A stretch of DNA of 64,000 nt from Pistacia vera (Eukaryota > Streptophyta > Magnoliopsida > Sapindales > Anacardiaceae): the NCBI RefSeq assembly GCF_008641045.1, contig NW_022196593.1:248001-312000 (forward strand), given 5' to 3'. The translations under genes and the position numbers were made by a program. The notes beneath the pieces are model-generated. The model saw only the letters and a list, made by a program, of their open reading frames with translations, was not told where the DNA came from and did no database searches. The first letter of the stretch is position 1. Every line of letters begins with the position of its first letter. Positions 23,359-36,453 of this stretch are shown piece after piece.

Positions 23359-24134
23359 ATGCTTCTACTGGATGCGGCTATTACTTCATCATCAACTAGT
23401 TAAAAGAACATCAACTCATCATCCTCTGAACTATTTAGCTTTGATTAATATCTAATGTTGCAGAAGAATAAATTATCTAGTGTGTGTGTGTGTCCACTCA
23501 GCTACAGTGATGGGCAAGCGGCTGGTGATTTGATATTTCTGTTCATGGAATCTGATTGAGAAATCCATTTAGTTCATTTTTAATTTCCCATGTTCTTGTT
23601 CCTGTTCTTTTTTCTGTTGTTTTTGTTTTTGTTTTGTTTTTTGCTTGAGAAATCATGTTGATTATGAATGAACTCTTTTTATATGTTGGAAATTATAAAT
23701 TAAGTTGGTGTGGGTGTTAGGATCTTTTTCTTATGTTGGATCATCTTCTTGCATATCCAAAACCAAACCCAAACCCAAACCGCTAGCACCAATTTGAGAC
23801 AGTATATGAGTAGAATTGTTTTCAAAAACAGTTTTTGAATACAACCCTAAAAACTAATGTAAAATTTGAAAACGATTAAAAGTCTTTTTCATGGTCTTCT
23901 ACCGTTTTTAATCTAAAAACAATATTTAAATTTTATATCAGACAAATTTACAATTATTAAAATACAATTAAAAAATTTGAATAGCATTTTAATTTTTGAA
24001 AATTATTTTTGTATCCAAACATGTTACTTTCAAGTTTCACAAATATATTTTTCTAATTTTTGGGATACTTTTCATTCAATCACGTATTTATTTACTTATT
24101 TTGGGCCTAAATTACATCTTTTAAAGCTTTAATA
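23359..24134. other. AT-rich intergenic stretch
   Basis: Contains the 3' region of small-gene copy C, which matches that of copy B. It also has a short GT run near 23,481-23,494 and T-rich tracts near 23,600-23,640. Then plain AT-rich sequence up to a TATAAAAA-like site at 24,137 that may serve the next gene. No gene seen. Confidence 0.5.
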
Positions 24135-24324
24135 GGTATAAAAACTACTTCAGTGGATGTAAATATTCCTTTTCTAGAATGGGCTGGCCCAATATTAGCT
24201 TCGGCGTCGTTTTGTCCCAATCATTTTTCTCCGCAAAACTCATTTTCTGCAGCTCTGCAGCTAGCTTTTGTTCACTTCAAATCTCGTCTAAAACCCCACA
24301 AAAACCCTCGTTTCAGCCTTGTCA

Positions 24325-26514
24325 ATGTCTCTCTTCAAAACCCTAAACCCTTCTCAGATTTCTCGCAACAAACATATCTCACTTCTTTCAGTCTTTCTCA
24401 GGACCCTAACATCAGTGCCATCTCAAAACCAAACCAGCAACAAGAAGCCTCTGTCTGTTCTTTTCGAAGAAGCCGTGGGGTTACGTAAAAAAGCAGACAG
24501 CGACAGCGAAAACGATACCACCAATGTGTTGAAAAATGGGTTGAAAGAATTAGAGCGAGAGGTGAGAGATTTGAAAGCCAAGAATCAAGAGACCGTGAGT
24601 GTTAATTTTGAAAAAAAAGAAGAGACAAAGAAAGTGAAGGGTTTGAGGTTGTACTCGTTGTTTGTTAACGGTAAGAGGGTGACTGTTGAAGAGAAAAACA
24701 CGCGAGAGAGGAGAGTAGAGGAGGGTGGTACTTACCCAAAAAAAGGAGAGGAGGGTGGTCCTTACCCAAAAAAAGAAGAGGAGGGTGGTGTATTGAAGGA
24801 GCTGTCGCCGGATATGGAGACGTTTGTGAATCATTTGTACAAAGAAGGGTATTTTAGTAAAGGTAATTTCTTGCGTCCTAATCAAAAGAGGTTGGACTTT
24901 GGCTGTTTTGATGAGAATTATGGCCGGGATTTTATTAAGTTTGCTGCTGAGAAGTTTGGCGAGGATCATCAAGAAATTGCCAAGTAAGTATTTTTCTTTT
25001 TACCCATATTTGTTTGTTTATGAATTGATATAGTCTATTTGCATTTGTTATTAGGATGGCCAGGATTTTCGGTCGATTTGGTGTTTGATAAAATGAAGAG
25101 TAGGAGAGAAGGCATTGAGGTTTTTTAACATTATGCTGTTGGTTTACTAAAATGAATAGCTGATTAAAGTCGGTTAATTAAATTCATCTTAGTTCAGAGG
25201 AGATTTTTGCTTATGTACTTATCTATGCCCTGTATTGAAATTGTAGCGGATCGTTTTCTTACCTTTTGAACAACCACATGAAGTATTAGTCATGTCCATT
25301 TTCAAAGATATAATTCTAACGTTGAAACTGATGAAGTAATGTCAGCTCAAGTTTGTGAATTTACATTGACATTGAGATAACTTTTTAAATTTTACAAATA
25401 GTTATGGGGGATGGGAGGATGTGAACTAGTTATGTTTGAAATTTTCTTGTCTGAGGTTTTTAAAAAATATTATTTGTGTAAGTGTTTGGCCTTTTTTGCA
25501 TTGGTGGACAAGTCTAGTGATTGCTACCTTTATTGAATATGAGACATGCAAGTGGTGCTATATTCAACAATTTTTAGTAGTTTCATTCATGGACTTGCTG
25601 TGGTGTTAAATTGAAGTAATCGGAAATTGTTAAAATAATGTCATTTCATATAAATGATGATAATAATATTCTGCAGCATTTATTTATCAGTAATGCAGTG
25701 TGATTCATGATGTCATGCTTATTTACCAATTTTATTTTCTTACAACTTTAGTTACTGCAGTGGGTTTGCCACTAGACCTGTGTGAATGATTAAATAGATT
25801 GTGCAATCATCTTACCTGATTAAGGTGATATTAAAATTTGGCACCTGTTCAACTATTTATAATATGCCTTTTTAAATATTTGTTCAACTTAGTATGTTTG
25901 CTCTAGTTCCGCTTGCTCCTTTGTTGGCAACGTGTGTCTGTCTTTGCACCCACTGTTTTATAATCCTATCTTGTGGAATTACAGATGGTTGTCGGGAAGC
26001 GACTTGAGAACGATAGCTCTCTTTGGTTGTCCTTCCACTACAAAGAAGGCTGTCTTTTCTGCTAAACAATTGCGCAGATTTTTTGAAATTCAAGAAGACA
26101 CTGTAAGCCAATATGTCCATTGATCTTTTTTTCTTTCATAAAGCATATTTATCTTTGGACAAATATACTGTGAAATTTCCTTGCCTTTTGCATTTATGCT
26201 CATTTAAAATGCTTATCTTAGTGCAATTTAATTATGAATTTTCAGTGCTTTATGTATTGTGCTTGTTTCAGGTATGTCGCAAATGTGTGTTAAAAGAGTC
26301 ATGCAAGTTTGTAAATCAAAGCATATGGAAAGGTCAACATAAGAATTTGAATTTGGTTGTAGTGATGAGGGTTATCACTAGGTATGCTCTGGAGTCAGTA
26401 CCTCCGCAATTGGTAGTGCCTGATGAAGTAAAGGCTTCTGTCAGTCGATTGTTCAAGGAGGTTATCAACCTAAGTGAAACTACTCATAAAGCTACTTCCA
26501 CTATATCTGTATAA
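24325..26514 (+). CDS. Three-exon gene for an unrecognised Cys-motif protein, likely organellar
   Basis: Exons are 24,325-24,983, 25,985-26,102 and 26,272-26,514. All junctions are GT-AG and the frame is kept, giving 339 aa. The first ATG is at 24,325; TATAAAAA lies about 190 bases upstream. The N-terminus is rich in Ser, Arg and Leu with few acidic residues, as in mitochondrial or plastid transit peptides. A charged, coiled-coil-like part follows at about 75-110. Residues about 131-155 hold an imperfect repeat (EEGGTYPKKG, EEGGPYPKKE). The conserved-looking part is 160-339: FVNHLYKEGYF, FAAEKFGEDHQEIAKWLSGS across the exon 1-2 junction, then VCRKCVLKESCKF with Cys261, Cys264 and Cys270, which could bind a metal. 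Homology of this C-terminal block to plant proteins is likely, but I cannot name the family. No neighbour hints at a function. Confidence 0.82.
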
Positions 26515-28111
26515 TCCAGGTAATTGGTGGCTAAATTGCTCTTCAAGTGCTCAGCTTTCATCCTATGTCTCACCAATTATTCAAACCAGATATCAGTATG
26601 ACCAAAGATGTCTGAAAGGAGGGTGTAGATCATTACTATAGACCTGCAGGAGCCAATAAATGGACTTCTAGATAGAAAATGATGGCTGATGGTATAATTG
26701 TTTGTCCCAGTTGCTGCTTGGCTTGATGCTGGAAGTTCTAGTTTTATCTGAAAGGCAGCGTTTCATTTATTAAACTATTGATAGCTCTAGTCACAATACA
26801 CAAACTCGATTATCCTCATGAAGGTAGCTTATAGTTTAGTTAATTCTAAAATCCTTGGAAATTTTTGCTATGTCCACACAAAATTATTTTCTTCTTTTTC
26901 TTATTATCGTTATAAATTTTGACATGTATGTCATAGACAAATACTGGTGAAATGAACACAATCGTGGATCATTTACTTTTATTGCAAGGTTTGTCAATAT
27001 TGCATGATTCTTTCTTTGGCCTAAATGGTAGGTAAATAATCTGTTGACTAGTAGATTTATGTCGAGAATCAAAGATTGAAGTCTAAGGAAATTTTATGTC
27101 AGTCCTACTTTAGAAATTTGAATGTTAGATACGAAATGAGTGCCCATCTGATAAATTTAATTCTTAGCATATTAGCATCATGTATTCTTGTTAAATTCTG
27201 CTTGAGAAGCTTGTTTGCCACGAGGCCACTTGATATTGTTATTGATGATCACCTTAAATTGTTTGCCGGGTTTGCAAAGCTAAGCTTATGGCTTTGTACT
27301 GTCCCTATTAGGCCAACAAAATTGCTTGTTATTATTTAAACACTCAACAACTAAGGCACGAGGTTGAAGAAGTGCCAATTTCTTGGTAGTTTGTTACTCA
27401 CATGCCCTTGCCCTCCAAATTTTCAGGTTATATTAACCATAATAAACAATCGTTTCCAAGTAAGAGTCGTATTAGGAAGTTTATGATGATTAACTGTTTG
27501 TGGTTGCTGATTAATCAAAGATTTCTGTCAAAAGAGTTGTTTTGTTTCCCATTTGGTGCCCATGCTTTATGTTCCAAAATTGCATCAAACTCTCTTTTCA
27601 AGTGAATCGCCCAATTTCTTTTACTTGGCAATCAAAATTAAGGACTAGCCTACAGGCTAGAAACTTCTGCAGTGGGGCAGTTAGAGCTGGCCCCTTAATG
27701 AACTTTCCAACATTTTGATTCAGCCAGAATTTTGAAAGTTGATTTCATATGAAGACCATTGAAAATGATCTTTCTTTGTTTTCTTGCCCTCAATACTTTT
27801 CTCATCACATGTAAAAACAACCAACAATTTTATTCCAATTCTTGAAAGTCATGATCAATAATTTGACCAGAAAACGAAATGCACGAACCCAGTACTCCAT
27901 TTCCTGCAAACTGTGAAAAGATAACTTTCTTCTGGTAAATCCAGAAAAGAAGAAACAAAACAATATGAGTAAAATGCCATTGTGTAAGTTTCAACAATGA
28001 AAGTAGACATTAAAACCAAAGAAAGATGACTTGAAATGACCCCATCAACAGAATCAGAACTTGTTTCTTTTAGCAGAAGAATAAACAGGCATGAAAGTGG
28101 TGATAGGGTCG
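26515..28111. other. Intergenic stretch without recognised gene
   Basis: Begins with the probable 3' untranslated region of the Cys-motif gene. Several short frames occur on both strands (for example 27,076-27,339 and 27,855-28,118), but they show no family signature, splice support or compositional bias. Nothing else recognised. Confidence 0.5.
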
Positions 28112-28120
28112 ATTCCAATA

Positions 28121-29456
28121 CATTGTTTTAAAAACCGGGACCTGGTCACGTGTCCGGTTCGAGTCAACATTAAACCCGCTATTATGTAATAACCCGTTTT
28201 AAACCGTTTAAAATTCGGATAAAATGTGTGAACCGCCGGTCCGGATAAACTGGTCGAAAGTTTCAAAATGGGAAAAAAATCCCTAACTCTACACAAGTCG
28301 CAAGGCCATTCCATTTTGATTTCACTTCTCACTTTCTCTGTTTCTCAAATTTCTCAGCTTCTTCTCTACGCAAATTCCTCTCTAAAATCTCACTCAAATC
28401 GCAATAAACTCCACTTCCTAAAGTCTGAAATTACAACCATTCACCAAATCGCAACTGAACTCTCTGAAATCGACGACGACGACGCCTTCCTCCCTCGCCG
28501 AAAATTGACGATGACAACTCCATTCCCTGCTGGAAATCAACGACGACGACGGCTGCTCCATTCCTCGCTAGAAATTGATGATGACGACAACAACTCCATT
28601 CCTGGACGACGACGACAACAACTTCGTTTCTTGTTGGAAATCAACGACGACAGTTCCATTCCTCGGTGATCCAGGTAATAAACATATCATTCACAGGTTC
28701 GTCTTCAATAATGATTTCGTTTTTAATGCTTAAATGTGATTCTTTTGTTTGCAAAAAGTTTACATTTCATTACTATGAAACAGAGTTCATTTGTATGAGG
28801 AGCGCAGTATTTCTATCGGGTAAACAACAATAGCTTGCAGATTAAATGCTTTCGGATTACTTCAGTGAATTTTTTAACAAAAATGGATTTCCTGATTGAT
28901 TATTGTCAATATAAATTAACTTATTGTTCTTTCCGTAGTATTGCATAGTGCCATTACATGCCTGAGATGAATTTATATCTGTGCTTGAGATGTGGCACTG
29001 CTAGGAGTTGTATACCCATGAATTATCAAACTTTTGTCTGCCCTGTGTCATTGTTGTCTGTAGCTAATTTTCAGCTGGTCTTGTAACAGGTTATTTCTGA
29101 TTGGTTTGAGTAAATTTGGAAAGGGTGATCGGAGGAGTATTTCAAGGAATGTAGTGGCACCAACTCAGGTATTAAATGTGATTTCGTTTTTAATGCTTAA
29201 ATGTGATTTTTTTGTTTACAACAGTTTTTACTATTAGGTTGTGATTGTTATTGAATTTGAATTTTGAATTATCTTACCTAATAATTAAGTTGTTATTATC
29301 TTAATAAAAAATAGAAATCTTAAAATACAGAATAAACAGTAGGTTTTTTTCTGTGTTGACATTACCGATCCAATCAATGATCCAATCGATTGAATTGATT
29401 AACCTGTGACCCAGGCAACAAGGCGGATTGCCCTTTGATCCCGATTTTAAAACAGT
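28121..29456. mobile_element. Mutator-like element (Pack-MULE), 1,336 bp
   Basis: Flanked by a perfect 9-bp duplication ATTCCAATA (28,112-28,120 and 29,457-29,465), the size typical of Mutator elements. The ends are inverted: CATTGTTTTAAAAACCGGGA at the left, and the reverse complement of the right end reads ACTGTTTTAAAATCGGGATC. There is no transposase, so it is non-autonomous. Inside are a low-complexity GAC-rich region (28,460-28,640), a direct repeat of about 45 bp (28,709 and 29,171) and an exon-like MYB fragment (29,090-29,168). The open frame at 28,268-28,669 is arginine, aspartate and serine rich and probably not a protein. Confidence 0.82.
29090..29168 (+). pseudogene. Captured MYB (SHAQKYF-class, DIVARICATA-like) exon fragment
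   Basis: After an AACAG acceptor, the frame reads LFLIGLSKFGKGDRRSISRN followed by VVAPTQ, then a GTATTA donor. In SHAQKYF-class plant MYB/SANT factors the matching exon reads as a helix LFLIGL, then KxGKGDWRxISRN and TRTPTQVASHAQKYF, and an intron before LFL is common in that family. Here the usual Trp is Arg and three residues before PTQ are missing. It is a single exon inside a transposon with no start or stop of its own, so it is a gene fragment rather than a gene. Identification is by family memory, not by search. Confidence 0.65.
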
Positions 29457-29465
29457 ATTCCAATA

Positions 29466-31994
29466 TGGTGTTTGTGCCTTTGAAGAAACTTTTAGGTGAG
29501 AATAGGTCCCATATTATGTCCTACCTTCTTGAATGATATGTAACTGAAAGAATCCTATGCATATTCAATGGTCCTGTGATTGAACAAGACAGGAAAGGTT
29601 TATTTATGAGCTTATGTGGATGATTTTGGTCCACAAATATTACTTTAATACAGTCCATAAATGTGGCCGGCTGAATCAACTTTATGATAACCCCCTTTCT
29701 GCGTAAAATGCCTTATCAAAAAATTCCTATACATATCGTCAAAAGACAACATATCATCAATCTTTAAAAATTATAGATTTCATTTCCCCTATATATTATA
29801 TCATGTCCTTCTCATTACATGCTGTATAATTTATTTTTTCTTCCAGATTATGTAAGCAGTTTACTTGTAGTGACAGTAAAGGTCACCAAATTTAATATAA
29901 CATTACAATCATGTTGTCATCTTTCCCCTTACACGACATCAAATATTTTCTTGAACAAATTTCCTTAACTCATCAGCAGATATGAAAAATCGATTTTGCC
30001 CTATAAAATCATATTAACCCTATCCAGTTTATTGCGCACAAAAATCTACATAACATGTAACAGTGTTTCGATATTTTAGTATTATTTGATATTAAAATCA
30101 ACAAAAACTGGCTAGACAATTGGATCGGAAACCTCGACTTGAACAGGCCAGCTGGCGGCGCCGGCGCGCAGATGTAGGTGGGCAGCTGTTGTTTCTTGTT
30201 TAGTATTTGTTTTTGTATAACTTTTGCCGGGTTTTTTGTAATGTTAAAGTGAGGTGAGATTGAGTGTTAAATCATAAATGTATTTGTATTATAAATATTT
30301 ATGTGGTTCCACTCAGGAGAAAAAATTTATATGGGACAGTCCCGTCATCCCATTTTGCTCATCTGCTGAAGCTCTCCAATAAGCAATAAGGTAATTAAAT
30401 GTGTTATCTTATTTTAGTTAAAAAAAAAAAAAAATTCATCCACTTATAAAAATGATATAAATAACTATCTATCACCGTACATTGATAATTACATTAATAA
30501 TTATTACAATAATATGTTGTTTTGAAAATAAACAATAGGTATCATTACAGTAGTAAAATGGAATGATAAAATTGTCACGTGTAAGTATTTTTATCAATCA
30601 CACAATGAGTTAACTGCTTTTTCTCACCCAAATAATGGTTTAATAACTGATTTTTTTCATTCTCAAACTTTTAAAATATCACTTTATTATCCAAATTTAT
30701 ATTTCGACGATGAATAGAGAGCAAATTCGGTCTAGATTGTTAAGGCTTTTGATGATTAGGATTGATCAGAATTTGACTTAGGAGAGGCGACTGTGTAAAC
30801 CCTAATTGCTTGATTACTAAGGATTGGCAAGGTTGGCGAGAGTAGGGTTTGAGAGGTTTAAGTGAGTGATGATCGGAAAGAGTTGGGGTGTTGTAGGGTC
30901 GTAATGATGCCAAAATTGGAAATGAAATATAAATTTGGGATAATAAAATGATATTTTAAAAGTTTGTGGGCGTGAAAATGTCATTGAGCCATTATTTGGG
31001 TGGGAAAAAGTTGTTTTCTCTCACATAGGTCATAAAGAAGGAAGGTTTAATATAGCAGTTCGGGTTGGGTTTTTGAAAATAGAACGAATTGACTTCGATC
31101 CCAATTTCGGGTTGATCTGTCACAAATTTTTGGCCTGTTTGATAGATTATTTGAAAAATGTTATTCTAAAATATTTTTTTAATATTTAGATAATTTTTAA
31201 TCCTCTACTTTTGTTAATTTAGCTAAACACTCCCTCAATAAAAGTTTAAAAATTAACTAAAGCACCCTATCACCCAAGAGGGTAGCCAACCATCAACCAC
31301 CGCTGTTGGATGGCAGCCGACAATCGTCAAAACAACGCACGATCGACTATTTCTACTAGATCTATCGTAGATCTGGCCATCGTTAATGACCAAATTATAG
31401 CCGTTAACAGCTAGATTTGGCTAGAGTTTAGCCAATCATACATCATTCTAGCCACGATAGCCAACGACGACAATGATGGTGGCCATTGGCCAACAGTGGT
31501 TATAATAGGATAATTGAAAACAAATTTCCCCTCTTTTTTATTTTAAAAAAATTATTAGATTTGGATTAGTTTTTAGAATAATTTTTTATTTTTAGAAAAA
31601 AAATATTATTAGATTCGGATTAATTTTTAGAACAATGATTCAAACCCATATTCTATTTTTTTAAGTTTAAAAATATATTAAAGAAAGTGAAAGAAGGATG
31701 AGCTTTAAATTATAACACAATTGTGTCATGATTTATTATTATTCTAATAATAATACAAATTTAATGGTAATTAATTGTCTTGTTTTGTCTTTCCGCACGT
31801 AACCTTCTTTCCTTCTTCGTCTCTCTCTACTTTCTGCTCAAATTGCAGTACTCCCCTCGCCACTCTCCCTTCAATAATTTTCCACGCTCTTCTCCACACT
31901 TCCCTCTTTAATTTCTCCCCCTTCTCCATGTTAACTCCCTTTCTTTTCCCCTCCCTTTTTCTTTCTCTCCATTTCCTCCCTCCCTTTTCCCAGA
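29466..31994. other. Long AT-rich intergenic stretch upstream of the hydrolase gene
   Basis: No gene seen. Features: a short GC-rich patch at about 30,150-30,185, a poly-A run at 30,420, and a dispersed repeat at about 31,260-31,500 with GCACGATCGAC and TAGATCTGGCCATCG. The repeat shares words with filler X (10,780-10,900). At 31,520-31,640 a TTATTAGATT(T/C)GGATTA-type repeat also occurs near 18,950. A pyrimidine-rich stretch at 31,790-32,060 precedes the gene. Confidence 0.5.
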
Positions 31995-32096
31995 ATGCCC
32001 CACTCTTTCCTTTCTAATTCCCCCACCACTCCTTCCCCTACCTCCTCCCCCTCCCAAAACGACACCGTTCCCTCCACCTCCTCCGCGACCTCCGAT

Positions 32097-35000
32097 ATGT
32101 GGAACTGCCTTTGGATCCCGATCCTCATCTCTCTTTCTAAAGAACTTTCTTCTGCTAAAGCTGAGTCAACCATTATTCTACCGAGTCAGCAACACCCAAC
32201 TGACGACTCTGTGACTACTTTGACTGTTCCCGTCCCTCGCTGTCCCCGGCCTGACCCCAAGCTAAATTATCGGCCGGTCATCGGGATTCTAAGTCATCCT
32301 GGTGACGGCGCTTCCGGTAGGTTGAATAATGCAACGAACGCGTCGTATATTGCGGCCTCGTATGTGAAGTTCGTTGAATCGGCTGGCGCTCGTGTTATTC
32401 CTCTAATTTATAACGAACCTGAAGAAATTTTATTTGAGGTGAATGATTTAGTGGTTTATTGACTAAATCCAATTTTTTTGTTGCCGTTGTTGTTAGGGTA
32501 AAGTTTGTTTTGATGCTTGTTGCAGAAGCTGAAGTTGGTGAATGGCGTGTTGTATACTGGAGGTTGGGCCAAAACCGGTTATTACTACGAGATTGTTGAA
32601 AGAATTTTCAAGGTAAATAAGCACATGAAAGTGCTTGCGGAAAAGCACTTACTGAATGTTTTTTCAAAAGCTTTTTTTTTCTTTACCCCTTAAAAATCGC
32701 AATTTGAAGAAGTGTTCTGGCAAAAATGCTTTTTCTTTAAGTACAAAATAATTTACTCCTAAATACTTTCGTAAAAATACTCACTGAATGCTTCTCCGAA
32801 AATTACTTTAATCGTTTTTTTTTTTTTTTTAATTTATAGACTGCTAATTTTTTATCAAATTTTTTTTTTTGCAAAAATATAAGTTCTTTTTAATCATAAA
32901 ACCAATGGTCTTTCGAATATACAAATAATTCATTTTTTCAAAAAGCACTTTAGATGCCTATTTTTCTGTGCTCAAGAAAACGGTTTCTTAAGAAGTTGCT
33001 TTTTTATCCGGGAAAAAAACCTTTTTTTTTTAATTTTTAATTTTTATTATCCTGATTAGGCTCTAGGAGTAAAAAAAAAAAAAAAACGAGTTTGATTTGG
33101 TAAAAGGGCTTTCTAATGATTTCAAAGCACCGTGAAGTGATTTACTGAAGCTTACCTTTCTACATTTGAGTTAGGCCGTGTTAGTATAGTATGGTATAGT
33201 ATAATAGAGATTGATTTATCTAAATATTGAGTTTCTTACTGTAAAATTTTTCATTAATTATAAGCTTTTCTCTTCTGTTTCTGGCAGAAAATTTTAGAGA
33301 AGAATGATGCGGGAGATCCTTTTCCATTATATGCCATTTGCTTAGGCTTTGAACTTTTAACAATGATCATTAGCAAGGTAAATTTTTTTTGTTTTTTTTA
33401 TTTGTCAGACCACATCATTCTTGTGCTTAGGTGAAAAATGATTTAAACTATAGGATTCCTTGGCATATTTTAGTGAAGTTTTTTTTTTCTTTTTTTTTTT
33501 TTTTTCCCTGAATACAGCTTTTGTTTTTTTTCCCTTGATAACAGAACACAAACATTCTTGAATCATTCAATGCAGCAGATCAGGCATCGACTCTCCAGTT
33601 CATGAGAAACACTAATATTGATGGAACTGTGTTTCAAAGGTAAATGATTTTCATTATTTTAAAAGGACTTTACTGTGAATACACGATGATCCTAATATCC
33701 TATTACTCTTATTATGGTGAACACTTCTAAGCATGCTTATACTCATATGCTTTTACAGATTTCCACCAGATTTGCTTAAAAAGTTGAGCACAGATTGTCT
33801 TGTCATGCAAAACCACCATGTGAGTCACTTGTGCTTCTTCTATTGCTTAACATGTTGTGCATTTCTCTATCCAAATTCAATTAATTGAAAGGATCTTTTG
33901 GGGTTGTATAAAAGGTATTGGGATTTAACATTGCTCACACCTGGGGTAGGGACGTGTTTGGTTTAAAATTATAGGTTTGATAAAAATAATAAGTGTAGTG
34001 TGAGAAAAGAAAAGAAATTCTGTACCTCCTTTTTGATATATGTATAATACAATTTTCATTGTTCAAAAGAAAGTGGAGTTGCTTTTTTTTTTTCTGGGCA
34101 TTGTAATATAGAACTAGAATGATTTTTGAAGTATAAAATTCATTTTATATATTCTTATATCTTTATATTCTTTTTACCCTGAAATACCCCAGAGCTGCTT
34201 CACGAACTCAAGTTTGAAAACTGACCTCTGTCTCCTCTTTCACATCCCCAGTTTGTTTGTTTATTATCGGAAAGCAGTCAAAGGATATTCTGGCCCTTGA
34301 AACAATACAAAAATAAGCTAAGCCTGGGGAAGAAAATAATATCAGTGTCTCTTATTAATAATCTTTGCTTGATTAGGCAGACTTACTTCCAAATTTTGCT
34401 ATGTAGTTTTCCTCTTTGATTCAAAGGCCTGAAATTAGTTCATTTTTATGTACTTTATTCAATTTATTTCTTAAGATGCTGGTCTTAGAGTTTCAGAGAT
34501 GGACTCTCCAATATTTTTCAAGTGATGTTATCATTTCAAATTTTGCCATATAATTTTTCTTTTTATTTAATCATACATGTGAGACTAATCTTTCAATGCT
34601 ATATCAGTTGGGATCTAAAAATTAGGATATATAGTATTATTCATATGTTTTATTGCTGCATGGTGTTTGAATTATTTTTAGGTTAATTGAAGTTTATGTG
34701 TTCTTCTTTTCAACAGTATGGCATTTCACCTGAGAGAATGCAAGAGAACTTGGATCTATCTGGGTTTTTTAAAACTTTGACAACAAGTGCGGATGGAGAT
34801 GATAAGGTAAGGTTCATAATCAAATTTTTATTTTTATATTGATATGTGGGCTCAGGAAATAATTACGACATGCTTTAACTCAATATGAATAGTCTACTGG
34901 AAGAATTCTAATTATGGTATTCATAATTTCAGGTCTATGTCTCTACAGTACAAGCTTATAACTATCCTGTGACTGCTTTCCAATGGCATCCAGAGGTATT

Positions 35001-36453
35001 TACCTCAACATGCTTCACATTGTTCCATGTGTGCCCCATCACATATAGTTTATTATTTTGACTATTGGATGTATGGAAATATTCTTTTTGACATTTTACT
35101 TTTTATCTATATTAAATATATTTAGCTTAAGAGAAAAAAAATTCTGCAAATCAAATTCTGATCAGTATCAATGTTGTTGAAGGTCTAACTTATTTGAGTT
35201 TGTTTTAAGAAATAAATGCTGTCAAATTATTCAAGGCAACTATACTAGATCGTATGTCTGGGTTTTATGAAGGGTGAAATGCATGGTCACTTAATGTGTG
35301 GTTCAGACTGAGCTTCATGCTGTCTTGATTGTCTGATATGATGTTATTTTATAGCTAGCTTCACTAATCTGTAATTTATGTTAAGAAAAATTCAATATTC
35401 CATATTGATGTGCCTTTTTTTGGCTTAACTAGATTGCAAATTATTTTCAGCTCTGTTCCTGTGTGCTTATGTGTCCACATTTATGTTTGTGTTAAATTTT
35501 TTTCTTCCTCAATCTGTTTGCTGTTATTGAGTAGAATATTACTAGATCTCTTGGTAATGCAACTGATTTCAATTAAGGTGAAAAGACTAATCAATTGCTC
35601 TGCAGAAAAATGCTTTTGAGTGGGGGTTATCGGGAATTCCCCACTCGGAGGATGCCATTCAGGTGACTCAACATGTTGCAAACTTTTTTATCAGGTTAGT
35701 TCTTGATAACCATGAAAGTCTCAATGGCTTATATTGTAAAAGTTAAATTTATGCTCACTGCCCAAGCAATAAAGTTAATAGTATTCAACAGGCAATTTCT
35801 TGCATCTCTTTTGTATTTTCTAAACAAGGCTATGTAACTGTTCTTTGGATGTTCTTTACAAATAGTGATGCTTCAAATGCCGTGACCTAGTGTTTAGTTG
35901 TCAAAAAAAGAGACTAGGTTAGGACTTTGCATTTGTGCATAACTATAATGATTAAAGGTGCTGAGGCTGATATCAACTGTATGTCTGTTGTGCAGTGAGG
36001 CTAGGAAGTCGATGAACAGACCGCCTGCTCGAAAAGTGCTTGACAACCTTATCTACAATTACAGTCCCACCTACTGTGGAAAGGCTGGGTAAGTGTTACT
36101 GTCCTTGAATCCCAAGTGGTATGTTAAGGCTCATTTGGTATATTGTTTTTAGAAAATGGACTTGTAGAATAAAACTGGAAAATGAATTTTGTTTTTGAGG
36201 GTTTAAAAATGCCTTTGGTATCACTTCTTTGAAACTATATAATGAAAACGCATTTGGTGCTGATTACTTGTACAAACTAATAAAAAGTATGAGAACAATA
36301 CGAAAGTTAAAAAATGGTTGTTAAATCAAACATTTAATATTTTGATGATGATACTGAAACCCATCTAACTTTACATATAAATTTATTGATTTTATTGTTG
36401 TATGATGTCTTGACTGCAGGAAGGGATATGATGAAGTTTACATTTTCCCATGA
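32097..36453 (+). CDS. GGH: Gamma-glutamyl hydrolase
   Basis: Removes gamma-linked glutamates from folate and antifolate polyglutamates; the plant enzymes act in the vacuole or are secreted. Exons: 32,097-32,438; 32,526-32,612; 33,288-33,377; 33,545-33,639; 33,759-33,819; 34,717-34,806; 34,933-34,995; 35,606-35,694; 35,996-36,088; 36,420-36,453. All introns are GT-AG and every junction keeps frame, giving 347 aa. The N-terminus MWNCLWIPILISLSKEL is a signal peptide. Then come RPVIGILSHPGDG, YVKFVESAGARVIPL and GGWAKTGYYYEI. The nucleophile Cys161 lies in YAICLGFELL and His274 in TAFQWHPE, as in class I glutamine-amidotransferase-like hydrolases. It ends GYDEVYIF. An in-frame upstream ATG at 31,995 would add 34 Ser/Pro/Thr-rich residues; I prefer 32,097 because it places the signal peptide first. 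Its last exon and 3' flank are copied at 55,655-56,690. Confidence 0.95.

Noticed and set aside
24550..24972. Minus-strand 140-codon frame
   Set aside because: It is the antisense shadow of exon 1 of the intact Cys-motif gene.
28268..28669. 133-codon open frame as a protein gene
   Set aside because: It lies inside the MULE, is low in complexity (GAC-rich), and has no recognisable domain.
31995..32096. Upstream in-frame ATG as the hydrolase start
   Set aside because: It would place 34 Ser/Pro/Thr-rich residues before a good signal peptide. The ATG at 32,097 fits the family better, though the upstream one is not excluded.
31931..32173. Minus-strand frame rich in Glu, Gly and Lys
   Set aside because: Antisense of the pyrimidine-rich leader of the hydrolase gene.
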